NCBI RefSeq assembly: GCF_028764065.1
Contig: NZ_JACOFN010000003.1
Location: 78,228 to 142,227, forward strand
Direction: 5' to 3'
DNA from: Fructobacillus sp. CRL 2054
Lineage (GTDB): Bacteria > Bacillota > Bacilli > Lactobacillales > Lactobacillaceae
DNA: 64,000 nucleotides
The notes beneath the pieces were generated by a model. That model saw only the letters and a list, made by a program, of their open reading frames with translations, did no database searches and had not been told where the DNA came from. The number at the start of each line of letters is the position of its first letter. The first letter of the stretch is position 1. Of this stretch, positions 24,832 through 34,174 are shown in pieces. Both the position numbers and the translations under genes were made by a program.

Positions 24832-25884
24832 TTACTTGTCAGGATATGGTCGTCCGAGATGTTCGTACGCCGCTTCGGTAACAACACGACCACGTGGTGT
24901 TCGCTTCAAGAAACCAATTTGTAGCAAGTAAGGTTCCACCATCGATTCAATGGTGTCCTGCTCTTCACCAATGTTGGCTGCAATCGTTGCCAGACCAACC
25001 GGTCCGCCATTGTACAAATCAATCATCAACAGCAACAATTTATGGTCGGTTTCATCCAAACCCTTTTGATCAACACGCAGCTTATCCAAGGCCATGTCGA
25101 CCAGTTCTGGTTCAATCGCTGTTTTACCAGCAACCTGGGCAAAGTCGCGCACCCGCTTTAACAAGCGGTTGGCAATTCGCGGTGTCCCACGGGAACGCAG
25201 GGCAACGGCCAAAGCACCTTCTTTAGTAATCGGTGCTTCAAAAATCGCCGCCGTACGTTTCACAATCTCCGCCAAATCTTCAGGCTCGTAGTAGGCCAAA
25301 GAGTTAATGATTCCAAAACGATCACGTAAAGGCTTTGACAGCATCCCGGGACGAGTTGTCGCCCCCACCAAAGTAAAGGGTGGTAATGGGAAATGGACGG
25401 CCCGGGCCGTTGGCCCCTGCCCGACCATGATGTCGATGTAGTAATCTTCCATGGCCGAGTAGAGCATTTCTTCCACGTTCATTGGTAAACGATGAATTTC
25501 ATCGATGAAGAGAACGTCTCCTGGTTCCAGTCCGTTCAAAAGGGCAACCAAGTCGCCACCCTTTTCAATGGCCGGACCCGAAGCCGTCTTCAAGTGGACG
25601 CCCAACTCGTTGGCAATAATCATCGCCAAGGTGGTTTTACCTAAACCTGGAGGGCCAAAGAGTAGAACGTGGTCCAGTGCTTCTTCACGCATCTTAGCCG
25701 CCTGCAAGTAAACAGACAGTTCCTCTTTCAAAGCCCGTTGGCCAATGTATTCCGACAGCTTCTTTGGACGCAGTGAAAGTTCGCTCTCCTGCTCCTCCTG
25801 ATTAGCCGAAGCGTTCTTCAAGAGTTCATCCGTCTCGTTTTGCCCCTCGTACCAGGCGTTAAATTGTGGGTTTTCGTCAGTCAT
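24832..25884 (-). CDS. ruvB: Holliday junction branch-migration helicase RuvB
   Basis: A 350-residue AAA+ motor: Walker [10 protein letters not shown] near residue 75, Walker B FIDEIHRL near 125, GATTRPG near 173, arginine finger region RDRFGI near 187, C-terminal winged helix ending RTPRGR. Its DNA-binding partner RuvA is usually encoded directly upstream but is absent here. A TATAAT (25892-25897) lies only seven bases before the ATG, so the message would have almost no leader; an AGGA between them is too close to act as a normal SD. Confidence 0.96.
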   Translation of the reverse strand: MTDENPQFNAWYEGQNETDELLKNASANQEEQESELSLRPKKLSEYIGQRALKEELSVYLQAAKMREEALDHVLLFGPPGLGKTTLAMIIANELGVHLKTASGPAIEKGGDLVALLNGLEPGDVLFIDEIHRLPMNVEEMLYSAMEDYYIDIMVGQGPTARAVHFPLPPFTLVGATTRPGMLSKPLRDRFGIINSLAYYEPEDLAEIVKRTAAIFEAPITKEGALAVALRSRGTPRIANRLLKRVRDFAQVAGKTAIEPELVDMALDKLRVDQKGLDETDHKLLLLMIDLYNGGPVGLATIAANIGEEQDTIESMVEPYLLQIGFLKRTPRGRVVTEAAYEHLGRPYPDK

Positions 25885-25946
25885 TAGTCCTATTATAACC
25901 TAATTATCGCTACTTTTGCCCGCCAGCCGAGCTGACTTTTATCAAC

Positions 25947-25971
25947 TAAAAAAGTCGGTTACCCGACTTAT
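25947..25971 (-). terminator. Terminator overlapping the rdgB stop
   Basis: AAGTCGGGTAACCGACTT hairpin followed by T6 on the minus strand; the stem begins within the rdgB stop codon. Confidence 0.8.
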
Positions 25972-26573
25972 TTGGCCAACCATGTTGGCAATTTTGCAAT
26001 CATTTCTTTCAAGGCGCGGCCGCGATGGGAAACAGCGTTTTTTTCATCCATCGTCATTTCCGCGAAAGTCATTTCCGCGGGTGCATAGTAGAAAATGGGA
26101 TCGTATCCGAATGTCTCGTTCCCGTTCCAATCCTCGGTAATGAAGCCGTCAACCCGACCAGCCGCTTCCAAGTTTGGACGATTCTTGCCAGCCACCACCA
26201 TCACCGTGGTAAAGAAGGCCTCCCGGTCAATCGCTTGAAGGCCAGCCATCTTTTCGAGCACCTTCTTATTGTTGGCTACATCATCATGATCACCAGCGTA
26301 ACGGGCTGAATAAACACCAGGTTCACCATTCAAAGCTGGAATCACTAAGCCCGAATCATCAGCCAAAACATAGTCGTCTGGATAAACAGCCGCAATCGCT
26401 TCCGCCTTCTTCGTTGCGTTTTCCAAAAAAGTCTGACCATCTTCCAAAACATCGGGCAGCTCTGGTAAATCAGCTAAGGACAAAACCTCTAAATTAATCT
26501 TAGCCTTTTTCAAAGCTGCTTCGATTTCTTCCACCTTATGCGCGTTCTTACTTGCAATAATCAATCGTGCCAT
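25968..26573 (-). CDS. rdgB: dITP/XTP pyrophosphatase (Ham1/RdgB)
   Basis: A 201-residue housecleaning NTPase that removes deaminated purine nucleotides. Visible: IIASKNAHKVEEIE near residue 4 (SxNxxK), ENATKKAE near 51, LADDSGLVI near 70, GEPGVYSARYAG near 81, and FGYDPIF near 153. Located 16 bases after murI, the standard murI-rdgB pair of lactobacilli. Confidence 0.95.
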   Translation of the reverse strand: MARLIIASKNAHKVEEIEAALKKAKINLEVLSLADLPELPDVLEDGQTFLENATKKAEAIAAVYPDDYVLADDSGLVIPALNGEPGVYSARYAGDHDDVANNKKVLEKMAGLQAIDREAFFTTVMVVAGKNRPNLEAAGRVDGFITEDWNGNETFGYDPIFYYAPAEMTFAEMTMDEKNAVSHRGRALKEMIAKLPTWLAK

Positions 26574-26589
26574 GACAGTCCCTCAATCA

Positions 26590-27417
26590 TCATTTTTGTT
26601 CTAATTCTTCAACTGGCAAGTGAGCGAAATGCCAATCACCTTGACCAAGCCAGTCGGTAGCAATGACTTCAAAAGCATCAACTGGACCAGTCGTATAGAG
26701 TTCATAACTTGCAGCAGCTGCTGACTCTGTGTCCAACAAGTCCATACTCTTTAAACTTTTTGCTAAATCAACCGCCGTTGCCGCACCGGCATCAACCAGT
26801 TTTACGCCGGAACCGACCGCCTTTTGAATGGACTTAGTCAGCAATGGAAAGTGGGTACAGCCCAAAATCAAGGTATCAATCTTATCAGCTCCAAAGTCCT
26901 GCAAGTGTTCAGCCACTTCTTCTTCAGCCGCAGTCGTCTGATAGGTATTCTTTTCAACCAATTGAACAAAGTCGGGCTCGGCCTGAGCGAAGACCTTAGC
27001 CCCAGGTTTTAGAGAATGAATCTCATCCTGATACTTAGCAGACTTCACAGTTCCTTCCGTCGCAATCAGACCAATTCGACCCGTTTGACTGGTCTTAACG
27101 GCCGCTTTAGCCCCCGAATCAATGACCCCAATAACTGGAATATTGAGTTCCTTTTGCAAAACGGGTAAAGCACAGGCCGTGGCTGTGTTACAGGCAATGA
27201 CAAAGACTTTGATATCGTATTTTTCAATCAAAAAATGCGCAATTTGTCTTGCAAATTGCACCACTTCTTCGGGCCGACGTGGCCCATATGGGTTTCTCGC
27301 ATTGTCTCCAACAAAGACAATTGATTCCTTTGATAAAAGGGCCTTAACCGCCTTCAAAACAGTCAAACCACCAATACCGGAATCCATCATTCCAATTGCA
27401 TTCATCGATTTCTTCAT
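26590..27417 (-). CDS. murI: Glutamate racemase
   Basis: A 275-residue racemase supplying D-glutamate for peptidoglycan. Substrate loop MDSGIGGLTVL near residue 11, first catalytic cysteine in IACNTATA near 74, second in ILGCTHFPLL near 186. Length typical. AGGAG precedes the start. Diverges from yslB and is followed by rdgB. Confidence 0.96.
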   Translation of the reverse strand: MKKSMNAIGMMDSGIGGLTVLKAVKALLSKESIVFVGDNARNPYGPRRPEEVVQFARQIAHFLIEKYDIKVFVIACNTATACALPVLQKELNIPVIGVIDSGAKAAVKTSQTGRIGLIATEGTVKSAKYQDEIHSLKPGAKVFAQAEPDFVQLVEKNTYQTTAAEEEVAEHLQDFGADKIDTLILGCTHFPLLTKSIQKAVGSGVKLVDAGAATAVDLAKSLKSMDLLDTESAAAASYELYTTGPVDAFEVIATDWLGQGDWHFAHLPVEELEQK

Positions 27418-27513
27418 AACTCCTATTATGGTAGATTCGTGAAAAAAAGCAAGAGAGACTGCGTCGTTTTGCTTTCCTTTTGTTATAATGGTTAGAAGAA
27501 AGGATTTTGCCTA

Positions 27514-28347
27514 ATGCCAAACGCTAAAGCCAATAAAAGAATCGGTTCTAACCGGACAGAAAACGCCTTCGCATCCCTTCTTTTGCGAGACGCTTTATTG
27601 CAAAACTTATTAACTGATGATTACGCCAACATCACTTACTGGGCTGGTAAGGAATTGGCTCGTCAATTCCCACTGGAATCAATCGCTGAATTATCAGAAT
27701 TCTTCGATAACGCCTCTTTTGGTCAGCTTGAAATTGCCTACCAGGGTGAATCCGAACAGCAGTGGGTGTTAACCGGTCCAGTGGTGGCTGACCGTTTGTC
27801 ACTAAACCGTCAGGCTGACTTTTCACTGGAAACCGGTTTTCTAGCGCAACAGGTTGAAATGCAAAACCAAGCAATCTCTGAAGGTTACTTCCAGGTTGTT
27901 AACCGTAAAAACTCCGTTACCATCACCATCATGGTGGATAACGAACATAAGATTAACTCACTCACTTCATCCGAACAGGTTACCCTTCGCGACCGCTTCT
28001 TCGATTTGATGGATGCCAAGACGGAATCCGTTCAAGAACAAATCGAAGAAACCGGTACGATTAAGCCCGCTTCCGAATCACACTTCATCGACGAAGAAAC
28101 AGAGCTTTCAACGGATGAAGCCTTAAGCACTAGCGTTAACTCCGTCGCCCCGGACTCAACAGAAAACAGCCAGAGTCAATTAGAACAGGCTGCATCACTT
28201 GCTTCTGAAGCCGAAGTTGATGAACACGTGGCCATGTCTGAAGAAGAAGAGGAACTTTCAGTGGAACAATCCATTACGAATTCCCTTCTCGCCTTCGATC
28301 CAAAGACTAAAAAGAACCGCGATTCAAAGAGTACCTTAGACTATTAA
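27514..28347 (+). CDS. yslB: YslB-like DUF2507 protein with acidic C-terminal extension
   Basis: A 277-residue protein. Residues about 20-155 match the DUF2507/YslB family (segment YWAGKELARQFPLES near 42), commonly encoded beside murI. The remaining 120 residues are low complexity and strongly acidic (runs of Glu and Ser, for example EEEEE near 247) and probably disordered; the usual family member stops near residue 150. Function of YslB is unknown. TGTTATAAT lies upstream at 27482-27490 and the gene ends at a bidirectional terminator. Confidence 0.8.
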   Translation: MPNAKANKRIGSNRTENAFASLLLRDALLQNLLTDDYANITYWAGKELARQFPLESIAELSEFFDNASFGQLEIAYQGESEQQWVLTGPVVADRLSLNRQADFSLETGFLAQQVEMQNQAISEGYFQVVNRKNSVTITIMVDNEHKINSLTSSEQVTLRDRFFDLMDAKTESVQEQIEETGTIKPASESHFIDEETELSTDEALSTSVNSVAPDSTENSQSQLEQAASLASEAEVDEHVAMSEEEEELSVEQSITNSLLAFDPKTKKNRDSKSTLDY

Positions 28348-28352
28348 ACACA

Positions 28353-28387
28353 ATAAAAAAACACCCGAGAATATCGGGTGTTTTTTA
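28353..28387. terminator. Bidirectional terminator between yslB and DEAD-box gene
   Basis: AAAACACCCGA / TCGGGTGTTTTTT hairpin between convergent stops. Confidence 0.88.
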
Positions 28388-28398
28388 TTTACATCAAA

Positions 28399-29760
28399 TT
28401 AACCGTTTTGCTTATTCTTTCGCATGGTATTTCGACGTTCTTGACGCGCTTCAATACGACGGTCCATTTGTTGTTTACGCTTTAGGTTATTCTTAATCTG
28501 GCGCTTATAACCAGGCTTAACCTTCTTCTTTTTCTTCTTCACCATTCCGACCATTTCTGGATCGAGCTTCTTGGTGGTTGCTTGACGCTGATAACGGGCC
28601 TTACGGTCCTTGATATCAACAATCTCGCCGTTCTTAATCTGCTTGTTCTGGAAAACAATTCCAAGGGCTTCCAGTTCAGCAATCTTCTTTTCTTCGTCTG
28701 GTCCGTACAGCGTCACGGCTGTACCAGGCAAACCGTTACGGCCTGTTCGACCAACACGGTGCACGAAGAATTCCAATTCACCAGGTACACCATCGTTAAT
28801 GACGTGAGAGACCCCTTCGATATCAATACCACGAGCAGCCAAATCGGTTGCAACCACGTATTGGTACTCAAGGTTCATAATGCCCTTCATGACACGGCGA
28901 CGTTCGCGAGGTGGAATATCACCGTGGATTTCGGCAACCTTCAAACCCTGGTGGCGAAGATGCATGGCCAATTCCTTAACACGCTCCTTGGTGTTTCCAA
29001 AGATCAAAGCCAAGTAAGGGTTAAAGATTGACAACAACTTGTCAATCACTTCTTCCTTATCCTTTGAACGAGTTGAAATCAACCAGTTGTCAATGGTGTC
29101 GGCAATCGTGGCAGACGTTGGAATGGTCGTAAATGTTGGGTTCTCCAAATACTTACGCAAGAATGGCTTCAACTTTTCTGGCATCGTGGCAGAGAAAACC
29201 AAAGTCTGCAAATCCTTTGGCATAGCAGCGGCCAAAAAATCAACGTCTGGCAGGAATCCCATGTCCAAAGTCATGTCCGCTTCATCGACAACCAGTGTTT
29301 CGGCCTGGTTAACAACCAAGGCACCAGTCTTTACTAAATCAGCTAAACGACCAGGAGTTCCAACAACAACCTGTGGTTGATGCTTTTGCAGCTGGCGCAT
29401 TTGGCGGGCCTTATCGGTTCCCCCAACGTATTCGACGATGGATACCTTTTCCATCTCCATGGCTTCCGCAAAGGTACGGGCAGCCTTGGCAATCTGAGCA
29501 GCCAATTCACGGGAAGGTGTCGTAATCACCACCTGGGTCTTCTGTAACTCAGGCTTCAAGTTATTAAAGACGGGTACCAAAAAGGCGTGGGTCTTACCCG
29601 ATCCCGTCTGAGACTGACCAACGACATCCCCACCACGCAAAGCCGTTGGAATCAACTTTGCTTGGATTGGTGTTGGTTGATCAAAGCCGATTTTCTTTAG
29701 TGCTGAGAGCACTTCCGGCTTTAAATTAAATTGGCCAAATTGTTGGCTTTGTTCTGACAT
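28399..29760 (-). CDS. cshB: DEAD-box RNA helicase (CshB-like)
   Basis: A 453-residue ATP-dependent RNA helicase. Q-motif FDQPTPIQ near residue 26, Walker A SQTGSGKT near 55, VDEADMTLDMGF near 158, SAT near 193, HRVGRTGR near 326. The C-terminal 75 residues are rich in lysine and arginine (KKKKKKVK), an RNA-binding tail typical of CshB/YqfR. Such helicases help cold-shock ribosome assembly or mRNA decay. It is followed upstream by nrnA 15 bases away, forming a pair. Confidence 0.9.
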   Translation of the reverse strand: MSEQSQQFGQFNLKPEVLSALKKIGFDQPTPIQAKLIPTALRGGDVVGQSQTGSGKTHAFLVPVFNNLKPELQKTQVVITTPSRELAAQIAKAARTFAEAMEMEKVSIVEYVGGTDKARQMRQLQKHQPQVVVGTPGRLADLVKTGALVVNQAETLVVDEADMTLDMGFLPDVDFLAAAMPKDLQTLVFSATMPEKLKPFLRKYLENPTFTTIPTSATIADTIDNWLISTRSKDKEEVIDKLLSIFNPYLALIFGNTKERVKELAMHLRHQGLKVAEIHGDIPPRERRRVMKGIMNLEYQYVVATDLAARGIDIEGVSHVINDGVPGELEFFVHRVGRTGRNGLPGTAVTLYGPDEEKKIAELEALGIVFQNKQIKNGEIVDIKDRKARYQRQATTKKLDPEMVGMVKKKKKKVKPGYKRQIKNNLKRKQQMDRRIEARQERRNTMRKNKQNG

Positions 29761-29775
29761 ATTGTCCTTACTTTC

Positions 29776-30738
29776 TTACTTCGCATTCTTAAGGGCAGCA
29801 TCCACGCGGTCAACAACCTCTTGAATCTGCTCCTTACCGTATGCCCAAGCACCAGATGCCAGTGGGTGTCCCCCACCATCAAAGTCTTGCGCAATGGTGT
29901 TAATGACAACGGAACGAGAGCGCAAACGCACTCGGTAATCGCCGTTATCTTGTTCTTCAAAAATAGCCCAGGCCTTCACACGGTCAATTCGTGATGGAAT
30001 CGAAACCGTGTAAGAAGTACCAGCATCCCCCAAGTGGAAGGAGTCGAGCAAATCACGGTCCAAGACCACGTAGGCAAATCCTGAATCAAGCACTGTAATG
30101 TGTTGCATGACCCAACCAGATAGCTTGACAGCGGCTTCTGGCAAAGTCGTCATCTGTGTGTACATCTTCTGGTAGTCAAATCCATAGGAAACCAACTTAC
30201 CAGCCACGTTAAAGACATCTTCGTTCAAAGAATACATGAAACGACCAGTATCACCGGTAATTCCAATGTAAAGGAAGCGAGCGGCTTCCTTGGTCATCTT
30301 CAACCCTTGGTCCTTTAGCATCTCGTAAAACTTGTAAATCAAGACGGCAGTTGCAGCCGCATCGTCTTCGACCCACTGCCAATCACCATAAGGTTCAACG
30401 TTTGGGTGGTGGTCAATCTTAACCACTTCCATTCCGTCACGCCAGCGCTGGTCATCAACGCGAGGGTCGTTGGCGGTATCGACAACGATAACTAAGGCTT
30501 TCTTATAGGCTGAATCCGGCACATCATCAGCAATTGGCTGACCATCACCGATCCAGGCCAAACCAGGAATCTGCTTACCAGCTGCATAGATTTTCTTTTC
30601 AGGAAATGAGGCCTTTAAAATTGCCTGCAATCCGAGCTGAGAACCATAGGCATCAGGATCAGGTCGTTGGTGACGGTGAATGATGATTGTGTCATAACGC
30701 TTAATTTGCGCCAAAATATCTTCTTGGATGCTTGCCAT
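29776..30738 (-). CDS. nrnA: DHH/DHHA1 phosphoesterase (NrnA-like oligoribonuclease/pAp phosphatase)
   Basis: A 320-residue protein: RPDPDAYGSQ near residue 23 (DxDxxGS), VVDTAND near 86, KIDHHPN near 108 (DHH) and a DHHA1 end with GGGHPLASGAW near 290. NrnA homologues degrade 2-5 nucleotide RNAs and pAp or cyclic-dinucleotide breakdown products. Association with a DEAD-box helicase is conserved in lactobacilli and fits RNA turnover. The substrate cannot be fixed from sequence. Confidence 0.9.
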   Translation of the reverse strand: MASIQEDILAQIKRYDTIIIHRHQRPDPDAYGSQLGLQAILKASFPEKKIYAAGKQIPGLAWIGDGQPIADDVPDSAYKKALVIVVDTANDPRVDDQRWRDGMEVVKIDHHPNVEPYGDWQWVEDDAAATAVLIYKFYEMLKDQGLKMTKEAARFLYIGITGDTGRFMYSLNEDVFNVAGKLVSYGFDYQKMYTQMTTLPEAAVKLSGWVMQHITVLDSGFAYVVLDRDLLDSFHLGDAGTSYTVSIPSRIDRVKAWAIFEEQDNGDYRVRLRSRSVVINTIAQDFDGGGHPLASGAWAYGKEQIQEVVDRVDAALKNAK

Positions 30739-30813
30739 AAATATATCCTTGTCTTTTTTGTCTACTTACTATTATACCCTAGCCAGACCGCGGAACCAAA
30801 AGGAAATCAATCC

Positions 30814-31908
30814 TTAGAATCGGTCGAAAAGCGAAACGGCCTCATACTTTTGTTCCACAATGTTTGAAAAAGTAATCCCTAACAAACGGATTGAGAATCC
30901 ATCCGGATAAAGTTCATCAAAAATCAACATCGCCTGTCGTGCCATGAAGGCTGGGTCCAGGTCAAAAGTCGTTGGCTGGGTGATTCCCTTGGTCTGCGTC
31001 TTAAACTGGTCATCACGGATTTTCACCGTTAGTGTTCGTCCCAGGAGCTTTCGCTTCGTCATATTCGCTACGACTTTTTCAGCTAAATCTTTAAAAGCAG
31101 CTTCAATCTGTGCGCGGTCATGTAAGGCAAACTCAAAGGTTGATTCCTTCCCAACGGATTGACGAACAGAGCGGTCTTTCACGGGAGAAAAATGAGTGGC
31201 CCGGGCTTGCCAGTACAACACATCCCCAAAGGATCCGAAATGAACACGCAAATCATCTAAGGACATGGCAAATAAATCACGGCCATCCTTCACACCTAAT
31301 TTTTCAAACTTCTCAAGGGTCTTTTGTCCAACACCACGGAACTTTCGAATTGGTAACTTCAGCATAAAATCTTGGGCCAATTCATGCGGAATCACCGTCA
31401 CTCCGTTCGGTTTGTGGTGTTCCGATCCCAGCTTAGCCAGCACTTTATTATAAGAAACACCAACCGAACAAGTCAGATGAGTCTCTTCCCAAATTCGATG
31501 ACGCAACTGGGCGGCTAAAGTTGGGGCTGCCATTTTATTAGCCGAAACATCTAAATAAGCTTCATCTAAGGCAACCGGCTCAATCATATCGGTAAACTCA
31601 TGAAAAATGGCATGAATCTGAGCCGAAATAGTTCGATACTTATCAAAGTCTGGTGCGACAAAAACTAAATTAGGACAAGCCTTCTTGGCCTCAATCGCCC
31701 CCATGGCTGAATGAACACCAGACTGCCGGGCAATGTAGTTTGCGGTCGCAATCACTCCATGACCATGGTGCTGATCAGGATCACGTCCAATCCCAAGGGG
31801 GACCTGCCGCAACTTCGGATTATCCCGCATTTCGACTTGTGCGTAAAAAGCATCAATATCAACATGCAAAATTCGTCGATGGTCTTTGGCCTGTAAAAAC
31901 TCTGACAT
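30814..31908 (-). CDS. dinB: DNA polymerase IV (Y-family)
   Basis: A 364-residue translesion polymerase. HVDIDAFYAQVE near residue 14 and ALDEAYLDV near 112 carry the catalytic carboxylates; the HhH region is near 180-200 and the little finger follows. The usual C-terminal beta-clamp peptide may be the last residues (AVSLFDRF). A GGGG SD precedes the ATG. No LexA box is visible upstream, so SOS control is not evident. Confidence 0.93.
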   Translation of the reverse strand: MSEFLQAKDHRRILHVDIDAFYAQVEMRDNPKLRQVPLGIGRDPDQHHGHGVIATANYIARQSGVHSAMGAIEAKKACPNLVFVAPDFDKYRTISAQIHAIFHEFTDMIEPVALDEAYLDVSANKMAAPTLAAQLRHRIWEETHLTCSVGVSYNKVLAKLGSEHHKPNGVTVIPHELAQDFMLKLPIRKFRGVGQKTLEKFEKLGVKDGRDLFAMSLDDLRVHFGSFGDVLYWQARATHFSPVKDRSVRQSVGKESTFEFALHDRAQIEAAFKDLAEKVVANMTKRKLLGRTLTVKIRDDQFKTQTKGITQPTTFDLDPAFMARQAMLIFDELYPDGFSIRLLGITFSNIVEQKYEAVSLFDRF

Positions 31909-31945
31909 TTCTGTCGCCCCCCCTTTCTAAATATTTAAGCAAAAT

Positions 31946-31974
31946 AAAAAGTCCCCACTAAGAGTGGAGACTTT
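31946..31974 (-). terminator. Terminator after rplS
   Basis: AAAGTC-CCACT / AGTGG-GACTTT hairpin with T5, ten bases after the rplS stop. Confidence 0.8.
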
Positions 31975-31983
31975 AACTCGAAC

Positions 31984-32343
31984 TTAGACGTCGCGACGAC
32001 GTTCCTTGATACGAGCTGCCTTACCTTGCAATGCACGCAAGTAGTAAAGCTTGGCGCGGCGAACTTGACCGTAGCGAGTAACTTCGATCTTGTCAACACG
32101 TGGTGAATGTACTGGGAAAGTACGTTCCACACCAACACCAGAAGAGATCTTACGAACAGTGTAAGTGGCCTGGATTCCAGTTCCCTTACGCTTGATAACA
32201 ACTCCTTCAAAGAGCTGAACACGTTCGCGAGTACCTTCAACGATTCGAGCGTGAACTCGAACAGTGTCCCCTGCACGGAATTCAGGAATATCGTTCCGCA
32301 ATTGGGCTGAAGTAACTTTTTCTAACAAAATGTTTTGACGCAT
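31984..32343 (-). CDS. rplS: 50S ribosomal protein L19
   Basis: A 119-residue ribosomal protein located at the 30S/50S interface. [25 protein letters not shown] near residue 22, [17 protein letters not shown] near 74 and RAKLYYLR near 96 are family signatures. Not preceded by rpsP-rimM-trmD as is common, so it is transcribed alone from its own promoter with an 80-base leader that may be autoregulatory. Confidence 0.97.
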   Translation of the reverse strand: MRQNILLEKVTSAQLRNDIPEFRAGDTVRVHARIVEGTRERVQLFEGVVIKRKGTGIQATYTVRKISSGVGVERTFPVHSPRVDKIEVTRYGQVRRAKLYYLRALQGKAARIKERRRDV

Positions 32344-32425
32344 GTCATTCTCCTAATCGCCAATCTTATGCTTGCCGAACCGACTATCGCACAGCGGATT
32401 ACCGTTAATTATGGCTTATTGCCTT
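32344..32425 (-). ncRNA. rplS 5' leader, candidate L19 leader RNA
   Basis: About 80 transcribed bases lie between the predicted +1 near 32424 and the rplS ATG. They contain several short complementary segments around GGTAATCCGC...GCGATAGTCGG. Firmicutes have described L19 leaders; I cannot confirm the fold by eye. Confidence 0.35.
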
Positions 32426-32430
32426 TTAAT

Positions 32431-32459
32431 AGTATACCAAAGGGTAAACTTTCTTGCAA
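32431..32459 (-). promoter_or_regulatory. rplS promoter
   Basis: TTGCAA (32454-32459), 17-base spacer, TATACT (32431-32436), minus strand. Confidence 0.75.
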
Positions 32460-32466
32460 TGGTCGC

Positions 32467-34173
32467 TTAACCTTGAACTTTAGCAGCCATTTCCTTTTCG
32501 TAGGCAGCCAACTTTTCTTCGGCTTCCTTCTCTGAATCAGCCACAACACCGATGTAGAGCTTCAACTTTGGTTCCGTACCTGATGGACGAAGGGCAATCC
32601 ATGAACCGTCAGCCAACCAGTACTTCAAAACGTTGGCCTTTGGCTGTGGCATCTTCTTAACGGCACCGGCGCGGTCAACCTGTGTTTGGCTGGCAAAGTC
32701 CTGCGTAGCTAATACCAATTGACCAGCGACTTTTTCAAGCTTTTCGTTGCGGAACTTCGTCATCAAATCCGCCATTTCCTGGTGACCAGAAACGCCTGGG
32801 AATTCGTAGGCGATTGTCTTTTCCTTGAAGTAACCAAACTTCTTGTACAAGTCTTCCAAACCATCCGCAAATGAACGACCTTCTGACTTGTAGTAGGCAG
32901 CCATTTCGGCAAAGAGTACCAATGCTTGGATGGCATCCTTGTCGTGTGAAAATGGCTTAATGAGGTAACCAAATGACTCTTCAAATCCAAAGAGGTAAGT
33001 GTAGTCCTTCTTCTCGTCAAAGCGGTCAATCATGGCCGCGATGTACTTAAATCCAGTCAAAACGTCAAAGGTTGTCACACCAAATGACTTAGCAATTTCT
33101 GACGCAAAGCGTGATGACACGATTGACGTGACAATGGCCCCGTTATCTGGCAAAGTCTTGGTCTTCTTTTTTGCCGTCAACAAGTAGTTGACCATCAAAG
33201 CAGCAATCTGGTTACCAGTCAACACTTGGTATGAACCATCGGCCAAGCGAACAGCGGCACCCATTCGGTCGGCATCTGGATCGGTTGCGACAACCAAATC
33301 CGCTTCTTCCTTCTTAGCATATTCAATACCAAGCGCTAGGGCAGCTGGATCTTCAGGGTTCGGCTTCTTAACGGTTGGGAAGTCCCCGTCCAAAATGGCC
33401 TGTTCCTTAACAATCGTATAGTTAGTAAAGCCTGCCTGCTGCAAGGCCTTTTCTCCAATATACTGACCCGTTCCGTGCAAAGGTGTGTAGACGAACTTCA
33501 AAGCCGCCCCTTCCTTCTTAATCAAATCATGGTCAACAGAGATGGTCTTAACTTGTGCTAAGTAAGCATCATCGACAACGTCATCAATCACTTGAACGGT
33601 CTTTTCTGATGCATCCTTTTGAATATCAAATGGGTTTGTAATCGCTGCACGAGCGTCAATAACGGCTTGAACGGCTTCAGGAATCATCTGACCACCGTCT
33701 TCACCGTATACCTTATACCCATTGTCTTCCTTAGGGTTATGAGAAGCCGTAATCATAATTCCTGCAAAGGCCTTCAAATCACGAACCGCAAAAGAAAGCT
33801 CTGGCGTTGGACGCAATGATGAGAAGCGGTACACCTTAATACCATGGGCAGAAAGCACTTGAGATGCTTCGACAGCAAATTCAGTTGAGTGGTGACGTGA
33901 ATCAAAGGCAATCACAACCCCGCGGTCCTTTGCGGCTTGACCATTTTGATCAATGTAAGTAGCTAAGGCTTCCGTAACCTTAGCAACGGTTACCACATTA
34001 ATATGGTTTGTTCCAACACCCATATGGCCACGCATACCAGCAGTACCAAAGGCCATGTCTTGGTAGAAGGCTTCTTCAACAGTATCTTCTGGCATTGCCT
34101 TTAATTCAGCTTTTAAATCAGCAGGCAAATCTGCTTGCTTCCATTCATTAAACACTTCTTTATAATCTGACAT
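32467..34173 (-). CDS. pgm: Phosphoglucomutase / phosphomannomutase
   Basis: A 568-residue alpha-D-phosphohexomutase linking glucose 6-phosphate and glucose 1-phosphate for UDP-glucose synthesis (see galU). Catalytic phosphoserine loop TASHNPKEDNGYK near residue 143, metal loop DPDADRMG near 297, sugar loop GFEESFGYL near 396 and phosphate loop RPSGTEPKLK near 530 are all complete. Length fits the Gram-positive PgcA group. Two bases separate it from the upstream dedA gene. Confidence 0.95.
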   Translation of the reverse strand: MSDYKEVFNEWKQADLPADLKAELKAMPEDTVEEAFYQDMAFGTAGMRGHMGVGTNHINVVTVAKVTEALATYIDQNGQAAKDRGVVIAFDSRHHSTEFAVEASQVLSAHGIKVYRFSSLRPTPELSFAVRDLKAFAGIMITASHNPKEDNGYKVYGEDGGQMIPEAVQAVIDARAAITNPFDIQKDASEKTVQVIDDVVDDAYLAQVKTISVDHDLIKKEGAALKFVYTPLHGTGQYIGEKALQQAGFTNYTIVKEQAILDGDFPTVKKPNPEDPAALALGIEYAKKEEADLVVATDPDADRMGAAVRLADGSYQVLTGNQIAALMVNYLLTAKKKTKTLPDNGAIVTSIVSSRFASEIAKSFGVTTFDVLTGFKYIAAMIDRFDEKKDYTYLFGFEESFGYLIKPFSHDKDAIQALVLFAEMAAYYKSEGRSFADGLEDLYKKFGYFKEKTIAYEFPGVSGHQEMADLMTKFRNEKLEKVAGQLVLATQDFASQTQVDRAGAVKKMPQPKANVLKYWLADGSWIALRPSGTEPKLKLYIGVVADSEKEAEEKLAAYEKEMAAKVQG

Positions 34174-34174
34174 T

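Noticed and set aside
25882..25897. ruvB as a third firm leaderless gene
   Set aside because: There is no TG extension before the -10, no good -35, and an AGGA lies between; kept only as a supporting hint.
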